Shown piece by piece: positions 27,396-36,059 of a DNA stretch of 64,000 bases. The stretch comes from Achromobacter seleniivolatilans. GTDB lineage: Bacteria; Pseudomonadota; Gammaproteobacteria; Burkholderiales; Burkholderiaceae_B. Position 1 is the stretch's first letter; the number at the start of each line of letters is the position of its first letter. The DNA is taken from assembly GCF_030864005.1 (NCBI RefSeq), contig NZ_CP132976.1:682001-746000 (forward strand). The letters are read 5' to 3'. The notes beneath the pieces were generated by a model, which made no database searches, had not been told where the DNA came from, and saw nothing but the letters and a program-made list of their open reading frames with translations. Made by a program: the position numbers and the translations under genes.

Positions 27396-29042
27396 ATGTC
27401 AGAGCTTGGTCCTGCTGTTGGAACACCGCCGTCTGCGCCGCCCAAGCGGCGCCATTTGTCCTGGATCTGGCTTGTGCCCCTCATCGCGGTGGTGGGAGGA
27501 TTGTTGCTGGTGCTCCAGGTGTGGATGAACGCAGGGCCCACGGCGACCATCCACTTTCAGACGGCAGAGGGGCTGGAAGCTGGCAAAACGCAAGTCCGCT
27601 ACAAGGAAGTCAACGTCGGTATCGTTCAACGGGTGGCGCTGAACCCCGAGCGCTCGGGTGTGGTGGTGACGATTCGGCTCGACAAGGACGCAAGCAGCCT
27701 GTTGCGGGAAGGCACTAGGTTCTGGGTGGTACGGCCCCGTCTATCGGCAAGCGGTATCTCTGGCTTGGGCACCTTGCTGTCGGGCGCCTACATTGGCGTT
27801 GATCCGACCGGGCAGAAGGGCGGCACGCACCAAGATAATCCGCAGTCGGCGGTTCAATCCGTCTTTACGGGGTTAGAGCTGCCCCCGGAAGTTGCCCAGG
27901 ACCGCCCCGGCAAGCGCTTCATGTTGCGCGCTCGTGACCTGGGTTCGCTGGATGTCGGATCGCCCGTCTATTACCGGCGCATTGCCGTCGGGCAGGTTGT
28001 GGCCTATCACCTTGCTACCGACGGCGACGGGGTTGATGTACAGATCTTTGTCGATGCTCCCAACGATGCTTACGTCAATGACGGCTCGAGATTCTGGAAT
28101 GCCAGTGGCGTGGATTTCAGCGTGGATGCCCGCGGCCTGAAAGTGCAGTCGCAGTCTTTGCTGTCGGTGTTTATCGGGGGGCTGGCGTTTGACACGGTGG
28201 AGCAGCGAGCACACACAGCGGCTGCGGCCGACGCAGCGTTCACGTTGTATTCGTCTGAAGAGTCCGCGCGGGCGCGGCCCGATGGAATACCGATGCGTAT
28301 CCGCATGCGCTTCGATCAATCTGTCCGGGGGCTGGTCGTTGGGGCGCCGATCGATTCCTATGGGGTCACGATTGGCAACGTGGAGGCGATCGATCTGGAT
28401 TTCGACGGCACAACGAAACAGTTCTATGCCGTTGTGACGGCCACGCTGTATCCCCAGCGTTTAGGGGAAAAGACGTTTGGAGAAATCAGCAAGTTCGCTG
28501 GGGGCGATATGGCGCATCCCAGCGGCAAGCTGCTGGCCGCCATCATCGAACGCGGGACACGCGCGCAACTGCGAATCGGGAATGTGCTGACGGGGCAGTT
28601 GTACGTGGCCATGGTGGTGTTTCCAGATGCCAAACCCGTGCCCTTCAAAATGGAGGACGTACCATTTATTCCCACCGTGCCGAACAATCTGGATCAGTTG
28701 CAGCTACAGATCAGCAGCATCCTGACCAAGTTGGATCGTGTGCCTTTCGACGCATTGGGTGCAGAACTGAGTGCTGTGCTGCGCAACACGTCCAGCCTGA
28801 CCAAGCGTTTGGACACGCAACTTGCACCTGAGGCCCAAGCCCTGTTGCGCCAGGCCAATCGTTCTTTGGCTACCGTGGGGGGGTTATTGGCTCCGGATTC
28901 AGGTCTGCCTGTGAATACGGACTCGGCCCTGAAAGAGTTGACCCGGGCCGCCAAATCCCTAAGAGAACTGGCTGACTATCTGCAAGTGCATCCGGATGCC
29001 TTGTTGCGGGGCCGGGCAGCAGACAAGGCAATCAAACGGTAG
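27396..29042 (+). CDS. pqiB: PqiB-type MCE protein (intermembrane lipid transport)
   Basis: 548 residues. An N-terminal membrane anchor (about 21-42, LSWIWLVPLIAVVGGLLLVL) is followed by three MCE domains in the periplasm. They start near AGPTATIHFQTAEGLEAGKT, RFMLRARDLGSLDVGSPVYY and IPMRIRMRFDQSVRGLVVGA, and a C-terminal helical needle runs about 430-548. PqiB hexamers stack MCE rings and a needle that bridge inner and outer membranes for lipid movement. The usual pqiA membrane genes are not next to it on either side. Start chosen at the ATG at 27396 (AAGAGG upstream); the frame opens earlier at 27267 but overlaps the divergent gene promoter. Confidence 0.9.
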   Translation: MSELGPAVGTPPSAPPKRRHLSWIWLVPLIAVVGGLLLVLQVWMNAGPTATIHFQTAEGLEAGKTQVRYKEVNVGIVQRVALNPERSGVVVTIRLDKDASSLLREGTRFWVVRPRLSASGISGLGTLLSGAYIGVDPTGQKGGTHQDNPQSAVQSVFTGLELPPEVAQDRPGKRFMLRARDLGSLDVGSPVYYRRIAVGQVVAYHLATDGDGVDVQIFVDAPNDAYVNDGSRFWNASGVDFSVDARGLKVQSQSLLSVFIGGLAFDTVEQRAHTAAAADAAFTLYSSEESARARPDGIPMRIRMRFDQSVRGLVVGAPIDSYGVTIGNVEAIDLDFDGTTKQFYAVVTATLYPQRLGEKTFGEISKFAGGDMAHPSGKLLAAIIERGTRAQLRIGNVLTGQLYVAMVVFPDAKPVPFKMEDVPFIPTVPNNLDQLQLQISSILTKLDRVPFDALGAELSAVLRNTSSLTKRLDTQLAPEAQALLRQANRSLATVGGLLAPDSGLPVNTDSALKELTRAAKSLRELADYLQVHPDALLRGRAADKAIKR

Positions 29043-29200
29043 ATTCTTCAGTGACATTCCTGCCCGGCATTGCGTCGTGTCAGGCGTGTCTAGCCACGTT
29101 CATACGAAAAAGAGGGCGGGTACGAGACTTGCTGCCACTGACAGCGCGACCGGATGCCGGGATATGTGACGATGGCGCGGTATGCGAAGGGGGGATTGGC

Positions 29201-29458
29201 ATGGACCATAGTGAAATGATGGCGCGGATGATTTCGCAGCCCGTTGCACCCGATAAGCTGGATGGTTGGGATGGGATTCTTTCGGCGTATGCGGATTGTT
29301 TGCTTCAGGTGCAAGCCAAACTTTCAGATGCGGATGTCCGGCGCTTTCTGGAGGTGGGCGCGCTGGTGTTCCGTAATTGTTGCCAGGAAGAGGCGCGGCA
29401 GCGATGGACCGCCGAAGAATTGGCAGCCTTTCATCGTAAACGTACTTTTGGCTTGTAA
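29201..29458 (+). CDS. Small hypothetical protein
   Basis: 85 residues, MDHSEMMARMISQPVAPDKL at the start, an acidic helix SDADVRRFLEVGALVFRNCC and EELAAFHRKRTFGL at the end. Start chosen at the ATG at 29201, where AAGGGGGG lies upstream; the frame opens 50 codons earlier without a ribosome site. Helical, soluble, not recognised. A spaced pair of cysteines (NCC) is the only notable motif. It follows pqiB by about 160 bases and ends before a strong palindrome. Confidence 0.6.
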   Translation: MDHSEMMARMISQPVAPDKLDGWDGILSAYADCLLQVQAKLSDADVRRFLEVGALVFRNCCQEEARQRWTAEELAAFHRKRTFGL

Positions 29459-29502
29459 TTGCGGGGCGCTGGCCGGGCGTGACGTGCTTGCTCGGCGGGC
29501 CG

Positions 29503-29522
29503 CCGCCGTGATATCACGGCGG
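29503..29522. terminator. Perfect palindrome between convergent genes
   Basis: CCGCCGTGATATCACGGCGG is a perfect 20-base palindrome lying between the ends of two convergent genes (29458 and 29525). It is likely a shared hairpin terminator, although it lacks T-runs and has almost no loop, so a protein-binding site cannot be excluded. Confidence 0.5.
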
Positions 29523-29524
29523 AT

Positions 29525-29833
29525 TCAGAACAGACACTGTCTGATCGCAAATTTGCGGCCAAAGGCGCGCACTTCGTCGCCTTCAACCGATGCCGCAACA
29601 TCCCAGTGCTCGCCGCGCGTCACCAGCAAGGATTGGCCGGCAAAAGCATGCCGGAACGCGAATTGCCAGAACGCGGCTTCTGATCCCACAGGTTCAAGGT
29701 CATGAGGGCCTATCATCAGCCGCGCAGGGCGGGGTGTGGCGCCAAGCGTCCATCGCAACGCGATGGCAAGAAACGCGAATCGCGCCGCGATCGACGATGG
29801 TTGCACACACAGCAATCGAATCTTGTTGCTCAT
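29525..29833 (-). CDS. Small hypothetical protein
   Basis: 102 residues from the ATG at 29833 (GAGGG about 10 bases upstream). Begins MSNKIRLLCVQPSSIAARFA with a hydrophobic stretch to residue 30, then PARLMIGPHDLEPVGSEAAF and VTRGEHWDVAASVEGDEVRA. Possibly a single-domain beta protein; no family recognised. It is flanked by the convergent palindrome on one side and an MFS gene transcribed in the same direction upstream. Confidence 0.55.
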   Translation of the reverse strand: MSNKIRLLCVQPSSIAARFAFLAIALRWTLGATPRPARLMIGPHDLEPVGSEAAFWQFAFRHAFAGQSLLVTRGEHWDVAASVEGDEVRAFGRKFAIRQCLF

Positions 29834-29958
29834 GACCGTCACCCTCTTCAGGTGGTATCAGCGTAGCAAAGACGGTTATGACGTTCTATACCGCTTTTGG
29901 CGGATTCGCGCGCATATATGCCAAATTTGGGCATAAGTGCCGGGTTGAATTCGCTTTC

Positions 29959-31380
29959 TCAACCTTTACGCGTCACGCGTGCCAGCAATAGCAAGGCTAG
30001 AGCAGGCGCCACGGCAAATGTCGCGAACAGCCAGCGCGCGGCTTGTTGTGTGCCAGCGACGCCGCCAGGGTCCGCCAATCCTGCGCTGTTGGTGATGATT
30101 CCGGCCAAGGCCGCCGTGACTGCGGCGGCATACAACTGCACAGTCGTGATGGACGAAGAGGTCAAGGTTTCTTCACCGGCCGGTGCGGCATTGAAGATTC
30201 TCGTCAGCAGGTGCGGCCACGCCAGGCCTATACCGAAACCCACGCCCGCCAGCGCGACCACATATACCGTCAGCCCCGCAGCCGAACCCAGAATCGCCGC
30301 CTGCGGGGTCATGATCGCCAATCCGATCAGCGATCCCAAGATGATGACGGGACTTAGCCGCAGCATTCGATTGGCCTCGGCGCCTGTGCGAGTCGAACTG
30401 GGCAGGGCTGCCAGCGTCCATCCCGCCGCCATTGCTGCCGTCATGTAGCCCGCGGCCAGCGGGGTCATGCCATGGATGACTTGCAGAAAATAAGGTACGA
30501 AAATCTCGGTGGTGATGGCGGCTACGGTCAGGCACATGACCGCATACAAGGCGCCCAGCGGCGTGCCTATCGAATAGGCGCCTGACGGCAGAAGGCGGCG
30601 CGTGGCGCGTGAATCGACTTTGGCGATCAGCATGGCAATGGCCAGTCCCAGAGCAATGCCCGCCAGATTCCAACCCCATTGCTTCGACAGGCTGGCCAGT
30701 GAAATCGCCAGGACCGATGCGACAAGCAATGCCAGCGTGGTCAGAGGCAGTCGGGTGCGAGAGACCGCCTGGGTAGATGGCTTTCCGCTCACTTTGAAGC
30801 TCACGATCAAAGCCAGAATCGCCGCCACCGGCAGCAAGGCCCAAAACGCCAGCCGCCAGTGGCCAGTTTGTGCAAAGACGCCTCCAATGGCTGGCCCGCA
30901 CAAAGTGGCTACTCCCCACATCCCGGATACCAATGCCATTGCGCGTGACCAAAGGGCGGCGTCGAACACCAGTCGGATCAGCGCGTAGCTCAGGGCAAAC
31001 AATATGCCTCCCCCCAAGCCCTGCACGCTGCGCCCCGCAAGCATGACCTGCATGCTGGGCGCCAAAGCACAGACGATGGACCCCGCAGTGAATACCGCTA
31101 CTGCCAACAGATAAGCCGCACGCGGTCCTAACGTTTCAATCAGCTTGGCCGACAGGGCGGACCCGACAATCGACGTGACGACGAACAGGGTCGTGTTCCA
31201 GGCGTAGTACTCCAGTCCGCCGATATCCTGAATCACGCTTGGCAAGATGGTAGTGACGATGTAGACGTTGACCGCGTGCAGTGCCACGCCGCCTGCCAGC
31301 GCGATCGACCGCAGCGCATTGGCCCCGCTTAACAAGTCTGCCCAAGACGCATTCGAAACAGTGCTGGAATTGCCGCTCAC
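29959..31380 (-). CDS. MFS multidrug-type transporter
   Basis: 473-residue inner-membrane transporter with 12 to 14 helices of the DHA2 drug:proton antiporter kind. Helix 1-2 region VNVYIVTTILPSVIQDIGGL, loop motif AKLIETLGPRAAYLLAV, and helix-4/5 motif GRSVQGLGGGILFALSYALI with GPAIGGVFAQTGHWRLAFW (the antiporter signature) are present. It lies 101 bases after the TetR gene on the same strand and has its own palindrome in the gap, so it is probably repressed by a TetR protein. Substrate unknown. Confidence 0.88.
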   Translation of the reverse strand: MSGNSSTVSNASWADLLSGANALRSIALAGGVALHAVNVYIVTTILPSVIQDIGGLEYYAWNTTLFVVTSIVGSALSAKLIETLGPRAAYLLAVAVFTAGSIVCALAPSMQVMLAGRSVQGLGGGILFALSYALIRLVFDAALWSRAMALVSGMWGVATLCGPAIGGVFAQTGHWRLAFWALLPVAAILALIVSFKVSGKPSTQAVSRTRLPLTTLALLVASVLAISLASLSKQWGWNLAGIALGLAIAMLIAKVDSRATRRLLPSGAYSIGTPLGALYAVMCLTVAAITTEIFVPYFLQVIHGMTPLAAGYMTAAMAAGWTLAALPSSTRTGAEANRMLRLSPVIILGSLIGLAIMTPQAAILGSAAGLTVYVVALAGVGFGIGLAWPHLLTRIFNAAPAGEETLTSSSITTVQLYAAAVTAALAGIITNSAGLADPGGVAGTQQAARWLFATFAVAPALALLLLARVTRKG

Positions 31381-31400
31381 GGCGGTCTCCTTTATTTAAA

Positions 31401-31414
31401 CAAGCAATTGCTTG
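31401..31414 (-). promoter_or_regulatory. Palindromic operator before the MFS gene
   Basis: CAAGCAATTGCTTG, a perfect 14-base palindrome, lies 20-34 bases before the MFS start codon in an AT-rich promoter-like gap. Size and symmetry fit a TetR-family operator. Its half-site differs from the ATACG-type repeats upstream of the tetR gene. Confidence 0.55.
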
Positions 31415-31481
31415 GATAATAAGTTGACCAACGTGGAACAGCAAGCAGCCAATCGTTGAGCGCGGCGAACGCGGTCAGCGT

Positions 31482-32084
31482 TTATCGTGGCCGGAGCAGG
31501 CCGCGTAACATCAAATCGAGCGCGTTCTGGGCTTGCGCAAGACGCAGGGGAGCATCGTCTGGCGCGCCAGCGATCCAAAAAGCGCCTTCGGTCAGGGTGC
31601 CGTTGATCAGGCGGGCAAGCGCCTCGGGTGAAGCAGCGTCAATCACCCGTTCGTCGATCAGACGCTGTAGCAGCGTGACAAGCGAGGCGATGCACTGTTG
31701 TTGCGCGGCATCTGATGCGGGTCCAAGCACCGCCCGCGCATCCTGAAGCACGATGCGGCGAATTTCGGGCTCTGCCGCCATCTGCAGGTAGGCGCGGCAG
31801 CGCTCCCGGAATGCCGTCCAGGGATCGGCGACCTGGGCTGATATTGCATTCAATCGATCATCTATTTCGCGATCGATTTGTTCAACGACCGCGGCCAGTA
31901 AACCTTTTTTGTCACCGAAATGGTGATACAAAGCCCCTCGCGTCAGCCCCGCTGCGGCGGTGAAATCATCCATGGACGTGCCGGCATAGCCCCTATGCTG
32001 AAAGGCGTGCCTGGCCGTGGCCAGCAGCTTGCCACGAGTGGCCTCGATCATTTCCGCGCGGGATCGCGACATGCCAGTCTCCAT
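31482..32084 (-). CDS. TetR-family transcriptional regulator
   Basis: 200 residues. N-terminal DNA-binding helix-turn-helix at about 15-60: RGKLLATARHAFQHRGYAGT, then FTAAAGLTRGALYHHFGDKK. The all-helical ligand domain follows (to LDLMLRGLLRPR). The recognition helix GLTRGALYHHFGDK is the standard TetR form. It is divergent from one MFS gene and upstream of another. Two inverted repeats lie directly before its start codon, so it probably represses itself and the divergent transporter. Confidence 0.93.
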   Translation of the reverse strand: METGMSRSRAEMIEATRGKLLATARHAFQHRGYAGTSMDDFTAAAGLTRGALYHHFGDKKGLLAAVVEQIDREIDDRLNAISAQVADPWTAFRERCRAYLQMAAEPEIRRIVLQDARAVLGPASDAAQQQCIASLVTLLQRLIDERVIDAASPEALARLINGTLTEGAFWIAGAPDDAPLRLAQAQNALDLMLRGLLRPR

Positions 32085-32088
32085 TTAC

Positions 32089-32126
32089 ATACGCTGCGTA
32101 TATTAATTGACATACGTAATGTATGT
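32089..32126. promoter_or_regulatory. Two inverted-repeat operators between tetR and the divergent MFS gene
   Basis: Site 1, ATACGCTGCGTAT (32089-32101), is a perfect repeat around a central T. Site 2, ACATACGTAATGTATGT (32110-32126), has perfect ACATAC arms around GTAAT. Both share the (AC)ATACG half-site and their centres are 23 bases apart, about two helix turns. They overlap the promoter zone of both divergent genes and are the obvious TetR targets. Confidence 0.7.
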
Positions 32127-32166
32127 GAATAGGATTTCGCCGTCCACCCGGTTTTAAAGGTTAGTT

Positions 32167-33372
32167 GTGCCCAATCCGTATCGTGAGTTGTTCAAAGCGC
32201 CTGGCGCCATCGGGTTTGTATTGGCCGGGGCGATTGCGCGCCTGCCGCTTCCGATGATCGGCATCGGCATCATCACGATGCTGTCTCAGGTGCGCGGCGC
32301 CTACACCTTGGCTGGCGCCGTGGCGGCGACATTTGCGCTGGCCACGGCGCTGATGGCGCCACGTATTTCCCGGCTGGTGGATCGCCATGGGCAGGGGAAG
32401 GTGTTGCCGGTAGCGGCGGGCGTATGCGTTATGGCGCTGATCGGCCTGGCGGCTTGCGTGCAATGGAATGCGCCCGATTGGACGCTGTTCGTGTTCGCGG
32501 CACTGGCCGGCGCGTTACCCAGCATGCCAGCCATGATACGGGCGCGCTGGACGGAAATTTTCCGCGATCAGCCTGAGTTGCGCACGGCATATGCGTTGGA
32601 ATCGGTGGCTGATGAATTGAGCTTTATTGTCGGACCGCCGGTGGCGGTAGGCTTGAGCGTCGTGTTCTTTCCGCAGGCCGGCCCGCTGGTGGCCGCGTTA
32701 TTGCTGGCCGTGGGTGTCACCGCGTTTGTTTTGCAACGGGCGACCGCGCCCACGGTGCAGCAACGAGAAGCCGGGCGCGAAGCATCGGTGTTGCGCATGC
32801 CCAGAATGGGTCCGCTGGTTGCCCTGATGACCGCGATGGGCGTGATTGTCGGCACGATCGATGTCTTGAGCGTCGCGTTTGCCCGGGCACAAGGCATGCC
32901 CGCAGGCGCCAGCCTTGTGCTGTCTGCGTATGCCTTGGGTTCGTGCGTGGCAGGTTTGGTGTTCGGCGTGCTGAAGTTCCAGATGCCGCTTGCGCGCATG
33001 TTGTCGATCGCCGCAGGCGTGACTGCGTTCACAACCGTGCCCCTGCTGCTGGTGAATGATCTGATCAGCCTGACGTTAGGTGTGCTGCTGGCGGGGCTAT
33101 CGTTTGCGCCCACCATGATTATTGCGATGGCGCTCGTTGAAAGCAGCGTGCCATCCCGGCGTCTTACCGAAGGCCTGACGTGGCTGGTGACGGGCTTGGG
33201 CGCGGGGGTGGCGGCGGGGGCGGCGCTGGCGGGCTGGGTGGTGGATCACTACGGCGTAAGTGCCGGCTTCTGGACGGCGGTCGTGGCAGGCGCCATCGTG
33301 CTGTTGGTATCGTTGCCAGGCGCACGCGCAAGCGCTATCAAACACGCTGCTGCGTCTGATAGCGGCCGCTAA
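32167..33372 (+). CDS. MFS transporter (YfcJ/AraJ-like efflux type)
   Basis: 401 residues, about 12 membrane helices. Loop motif LMAPRISRLVDRHGQGKVLP between helices 2 and 3 and the acidic DELSFIVGPPVAVG in helix 5 are visible. The start is GTG (32167). The protein is shorter than the other MFS in the window and lacks its antiporter signature, so the two are not recent duplicates. Divergent from tetR across two operators, so it is likely the main target of that repressor. Substrate unknown. Confidence 0.88.
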   Translation: MPNPYRELFKAPGAIGFVLAGAIARLPLPMIGIGIITMLSQVRGAYTLAGAVAATFALATALMAPRISRLVDRHGQGKVLPVAAGVCVMALIGLAACVQWNAPDWTLFVFAALAGALPSMPAMIRARWTEIFRDQPELRTAYALESVADELSFIVGPPVAVGLSVVFFPQAGPLVAALLLAVGVTAFVLQRATAPTVQQREAGREASVLRMPRMGPLVALMTAMGVIVGTIDVLSVAFARAQGMPAGASLVLSAYALGSCVAGLVFGVLKFQMPLARMLSIAAGVTAFTTVPLLLVNDLISLTLGVLLAGLSFAPTMIIAMALVESSVPSRRLTEGLTWLVTGLGAGVAAGAALAGWVVDHYGVSAGFWTAVVAGAIVLLVSLPGARASAIKHAAASDSGR

Positions 33373-33421
33373 AATGGCGGCTCCGGCGCGCTGGGGGGCG
33401 CGCCGTTCACAGGAGCACGCT

Positions 33422-33820
33422 ATGTCTAGAACCGTCATCAATCCCGATACCGTTTTCAATTCCGTCCAATACGGATTCAGCCAGGCCGTCATCGTGACCG
33501 GGCAGCGGCGCATGCTGCTGTCGGGTCAGGTTGGCGTCGATGTCAACGAACGCACCGTCGGACCCGGCCTGCAAGTGCAGACCGAGGCAGCATTGGATAA
33601 CGTTGAACGTGTGCTGGCCGCGGCGGGCGGGACCCTGGCGCAGGTAATCATGCTGCGCATCTACATCTGCGAGACGGTCCGTGAAGAACAAGAGGTGATC
33701 GCGCAAGCACTCAGAGATCGCTTCAAGATTGATCCGCCGCCCTCATCGTGGGTCATCGTCAGCGGGTTGTCGTTGCCGGAATGGCTGATCGAAATCGAAG
33801 CCGAAGCCATGCTCGACTAG
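33422..33820 (+). CDS. RidA/Rid-family protein (Rid4-7-like)
   Basis: 132 residues, YjgF fold: SRTVINPDTVFNSVQYGFSQ, MLLSGQVGVDVNERTVGPGL, ALDNVERVLAAAGGTLAQVI and a C-terminal PSSWVIVSGLSLPEWLIEIE. Archetypal RidA uses an arginine before the last VxVxxLPxxxxVEIE segment to hydrolyse enamines and imines; here that position is serine (SSWVIVSGL), so imine deaminase activity is doubtful. It begins with AGGAGCACGCT-ATG. The longer open frame upstream lies in the MFS gene. The MFS end and this gene are 49 bases apart, so they may be co-transcribed. Confidence 0.85.
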   Translation: MSRTVINPDTVFNSVQYGFSQAVIVTGQRRMLLSGQVGVDVNERTVGPGLQVQTEAALDNVERVLAAAGGTLAQVIMLRIYICETVREEQEVIAQALRDRFKIDPPPSSWVIVSGLSLPEWLIEIEAEAMLD

Positions 33821-33826
33821 GCTGCG

Positions 33827-34738
33827 TCAGAGTTTGTCGCGCCAGGGTGTCATGGCAAACGCCGCGCGCAGATGCGCTAGAAAGCCAGCCGTCCGGGCGG
33901 AGAGATCCTGGCGCGATTTCACTAGCGCGACGACGTTGGCTTCGGGCAGGTTCCAGCCCGCCAGTAACGGCACCAGCGCGCGTGACTGCACGTGTTCCGC
34001 AACATCCCATTCAGAACGCGCCACGATGCCGTGGCCGGCCAACGCCCATTCGACGGCGGCGGCGCCTGTGTTGCTGGACAGCACTGGCGCAATGCGCACG
34101 CCAACCGCCGCACCCCGGCCCCGCCTGAATCGCCACAAGGTGACGTCCTCGTCGTTTTCGCGTAAGGCGATGCAATCATGATCACGCAAATCTTCCGGCT
34201 TGGCGGGGGCGCCTCGGCGGCCCAGGTAGGCGGGCGACGCGCACAAAATACGGCGGTTCGGCGCAAGCGGATAGGCGACCAGCGTGGAGTCGCGCAATTC
34301 GCCTATGTGCACCATCACGTCCCAGTTGTCCGTCGCCAGCCGGGGAGGGCCGTCAGACAGGGTCAAGCTGGCGGTGACATCTTCGCTATTCTTGCGGAAT
34401 TCGGCGACCAATCCGGCAACATACCGTTGGCCAAAACCCAGGGGCGCGACGACGCGAAGGTGGCCGGCAACGACGCCGCGCCTGCCCGCCAGTTCGTCGG
34501 CCAACTCGTTTAGTTCGCCGCAGATCTGACCTGCGCGAAGCGCTAGCAGCCGGCCTTCATCGGTCAGAGCCGTGCCGCGTCCTGATCGATTCACCAGCCG
34601 TACGCCCAGGCGTTTTTCCAGCGCGTGCAGGCGTTGGGTAACGGCGGGCGGCGTCACATCCAGGGCGCGGGCGGCCTGGGCGAGGGAGGAGGTCGCCGCC
34701 AAGCTCAGGAAAAAGCGCAGGTCGTCAGTGGTGATCAT
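33827..34738 (-). CDS. LysR-family transcriptional regulator
   Basis: 303 residues: winged helix at the N-terminus (about 1-60, FFLSLAATSSLAQAARALDV then TPPAVTQRLHALEKRLGVRL), followed by the periplasmic-binding-protein-like effector domain (about 90-295). It is divergent from the PLP enzyme gene, with a 21-base perfect palindrome 8 bases before its own start, as LysR regulators use for autocontrol and activation of the neighbour. The effector could be a D-amino acid or product of the divergent pathway. Confidence 0.93.
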   Translation of the reverse strand: MITTDDLRFFLSLAATSSLAQAARALDVTPPAVTQRLHALEKRLGVRLVNRSGRGTALTDEGRLLALRAGQICGELNELADELAGRRGVVAGHLRVVAPLGFGQRYVAGLVAEFRKNSEDVTASLTLSDGPPRLATDNWDVMVHIGELRDSTLVAYPLAPNRRILCASPAYLGRRGAPAKPEDLRDHDCIALRENDEDVTLWRFRRGRGAAVGVRIAPVLSSNTGAAAVEWALAGHGIVARSEWDVAEHVQSRALVPLLAGWNLPEANVVALVKSRQDLSARTAGFLAHLRAAFAMTPWRDKL

Positions 34739-34746
34739 TCAGCTTC

Positions 34747-34767
34747 ACCTTAATTGAAAATTAAGGT
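34747..34767. promoter_or_regulatory. LysR-type operator
   Basis: ACCTTAATT (34747-34755), GAA, AATTAAGGT (34759-34767): a perfect inverted repeat containing the T-N11-A core, directly upstream of the lysR start and about 100 bases before the divergent gene. It is the standout AT-rich site in the gap. Confidence 0.75.
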
Positions 34768-34867
34768 CTGATTAAACACGCAATGCGGCAAGCGCGCCAT
34801 ACTTCCAGCATCCGGAACCTGGTCTGCCCAGCGTTCTTATGAATTGCCCTGACTTGTCGAGAGCCCC

Positions 34868-36022
34868 ATGACGCTAGCTTCTACCCCCGCCACGCTGAAC
34901 ACTCTGGAAACGCCGTGCCTGTTGCTGGACGAAACACGCATGATGCGAAACATCGAGCGCTTGAACGGATTGATGGCCAGCCATGGGGTTCAACTGCGCC
35001 CGCATTTGAAAACGCCTAAATCGATCGAAGTGGCGCGCAGGGTCATGACGCATCCCAATGGTCCCGCCGCCGTGTCCACGTTGCAGGAAGCCGAGCAATT
35101 TGCTGCGGCGGGCGTGACCGATTTGCTTTATGCAGTGGGCGTCTCGCCCGCCAAGCTGGATCGTGTGCTGGCTTTACGCCAGCGTGGCGTGGATCTGACG
35201 GTGGTAGTCGATAGCATCGAGGCTGCGCGCGCCGTGTCCACGCGGGCCCTGGCGGCGGGCGCAGACGTTCCCGCCTTGATCGAAATCGATTGCGACGGCC
35301 ATCGCGCGGGTGTGCAGCCGGGCAACCATGAACAATTGCTGGCGGTTGCCCGAGTGCTGCATGAGGCCGGTTGCCTGCGCGGCGTCATGACGCACGCTGG
35401 CGAATCCTATGGCTGCCGCAGTGTCGAGGCCATCGCCGACATGGCCGAACAGGAGCGCTGGGCAGCGGTCAGTTGCGCTGAAGCGATTCGCAAGGCTGGT
35501 CTTCCATGCCCGGTCGTCAGCGTGGGGTCCACGCCTACCGCCCATTTCGCCCGCAACCTGGATGGGGTGACGGAAGTACGCGCAGGCGTCTATGTGTTTT
35601 TCGATCTGGTGATGGCGGGTTTGGGCGTGTGCTCGGTTGATGATATTGCTGCCACCGTGTTGACGACGGTGATCGGCCATCAGGCTGATAAGGGGTGGAT
35701 TCTGGTCGATGCGGGGTGGATGGCAATGTCGCGTGATCGCGGTACGGCCAAGCAGCCGGTGGATCAGCTGTATGGCCTGGTGTGCGATGTGAATGGCAAG
35801 GTCTACCCGGACTTGCTGCTGGCCGAAACCAATCAAGAGCAGGGCATCATTACCTTGCGCGCCGGCAGCTCGGCAACGTTGCCCGATTTGCCGCTGGGCA
35901 CGAAATTGCGCATTGTTCCCAATCACGCGTGCGCAACTTGCGCCCAGCACGAAGCCTATGAAGTGGTTCGCCCTGGCGAGCCGGAAGTCGTGGCGCATTG
36001 GGAACGCTTTCGCGGCTGGTAA
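34868..36022 (+). CDS. D-serine dehydratase / D-threonine aldolase-like PLP enzyme (DSD1 family)
   Basis: 384 residues, fold-type III alanine-racemase-like PLP enzyme. The N-terminal barrel carries the PLP lysine K48 in QLRPHLKTPKS. The C-terminal domain ends with PNHACATCAQHEAY, where H353 and C355 match the His-x-Cys zinc pair of eukaryotic-type D-serine dehydratase and D-threonine aldolase. Family enzymes either deaminate D-serine to pyruvate through an enamine, or cleave D-3-hydroxyamino acids. The next gene is a RidA protein that could hydrolyse such an enamine, which favours a dehydratase role. Transcribed away from the LysR gene across its palindrome. Confidence 0.88.
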   Translation: MTLASTPATLNTLETPCLLLDETRMMRNIERLNGLMASHGVQLRPHLKTPKSIEVARRVMTHPNGPAAVSTLQEAEQFAAAGVTDLLYAVGVSPAKLDRVLALRQRGVDLTVVVDSIEAARAVSTRALAAGADVPALIEIDCDGHRAGVQPGNHEQLLAVARVLHEAGCLRGVMTHAGESYGCRSVEAIADMAEQERWAAVSCAEAIRKAGLPCPVVSVGSTPTAHFARNLDGVTEVRAGVYVFFDLVMAGLGVCSVDDIAATVLTTVIGHQADKGWILVDAGWMAMSRDRGTAKQPVDQLYGLVCDVNGKVYPDLLLAETNQEQGIITLRAGSSATLPDLPLGTKLRIVPNHACATCAQHEAYEVVRPGEPEVVAHWERFRGW

Positions 36023-36059
36023 GCCGGGAGCCGTCCGAATACATCAAAAGGAATCGGAT

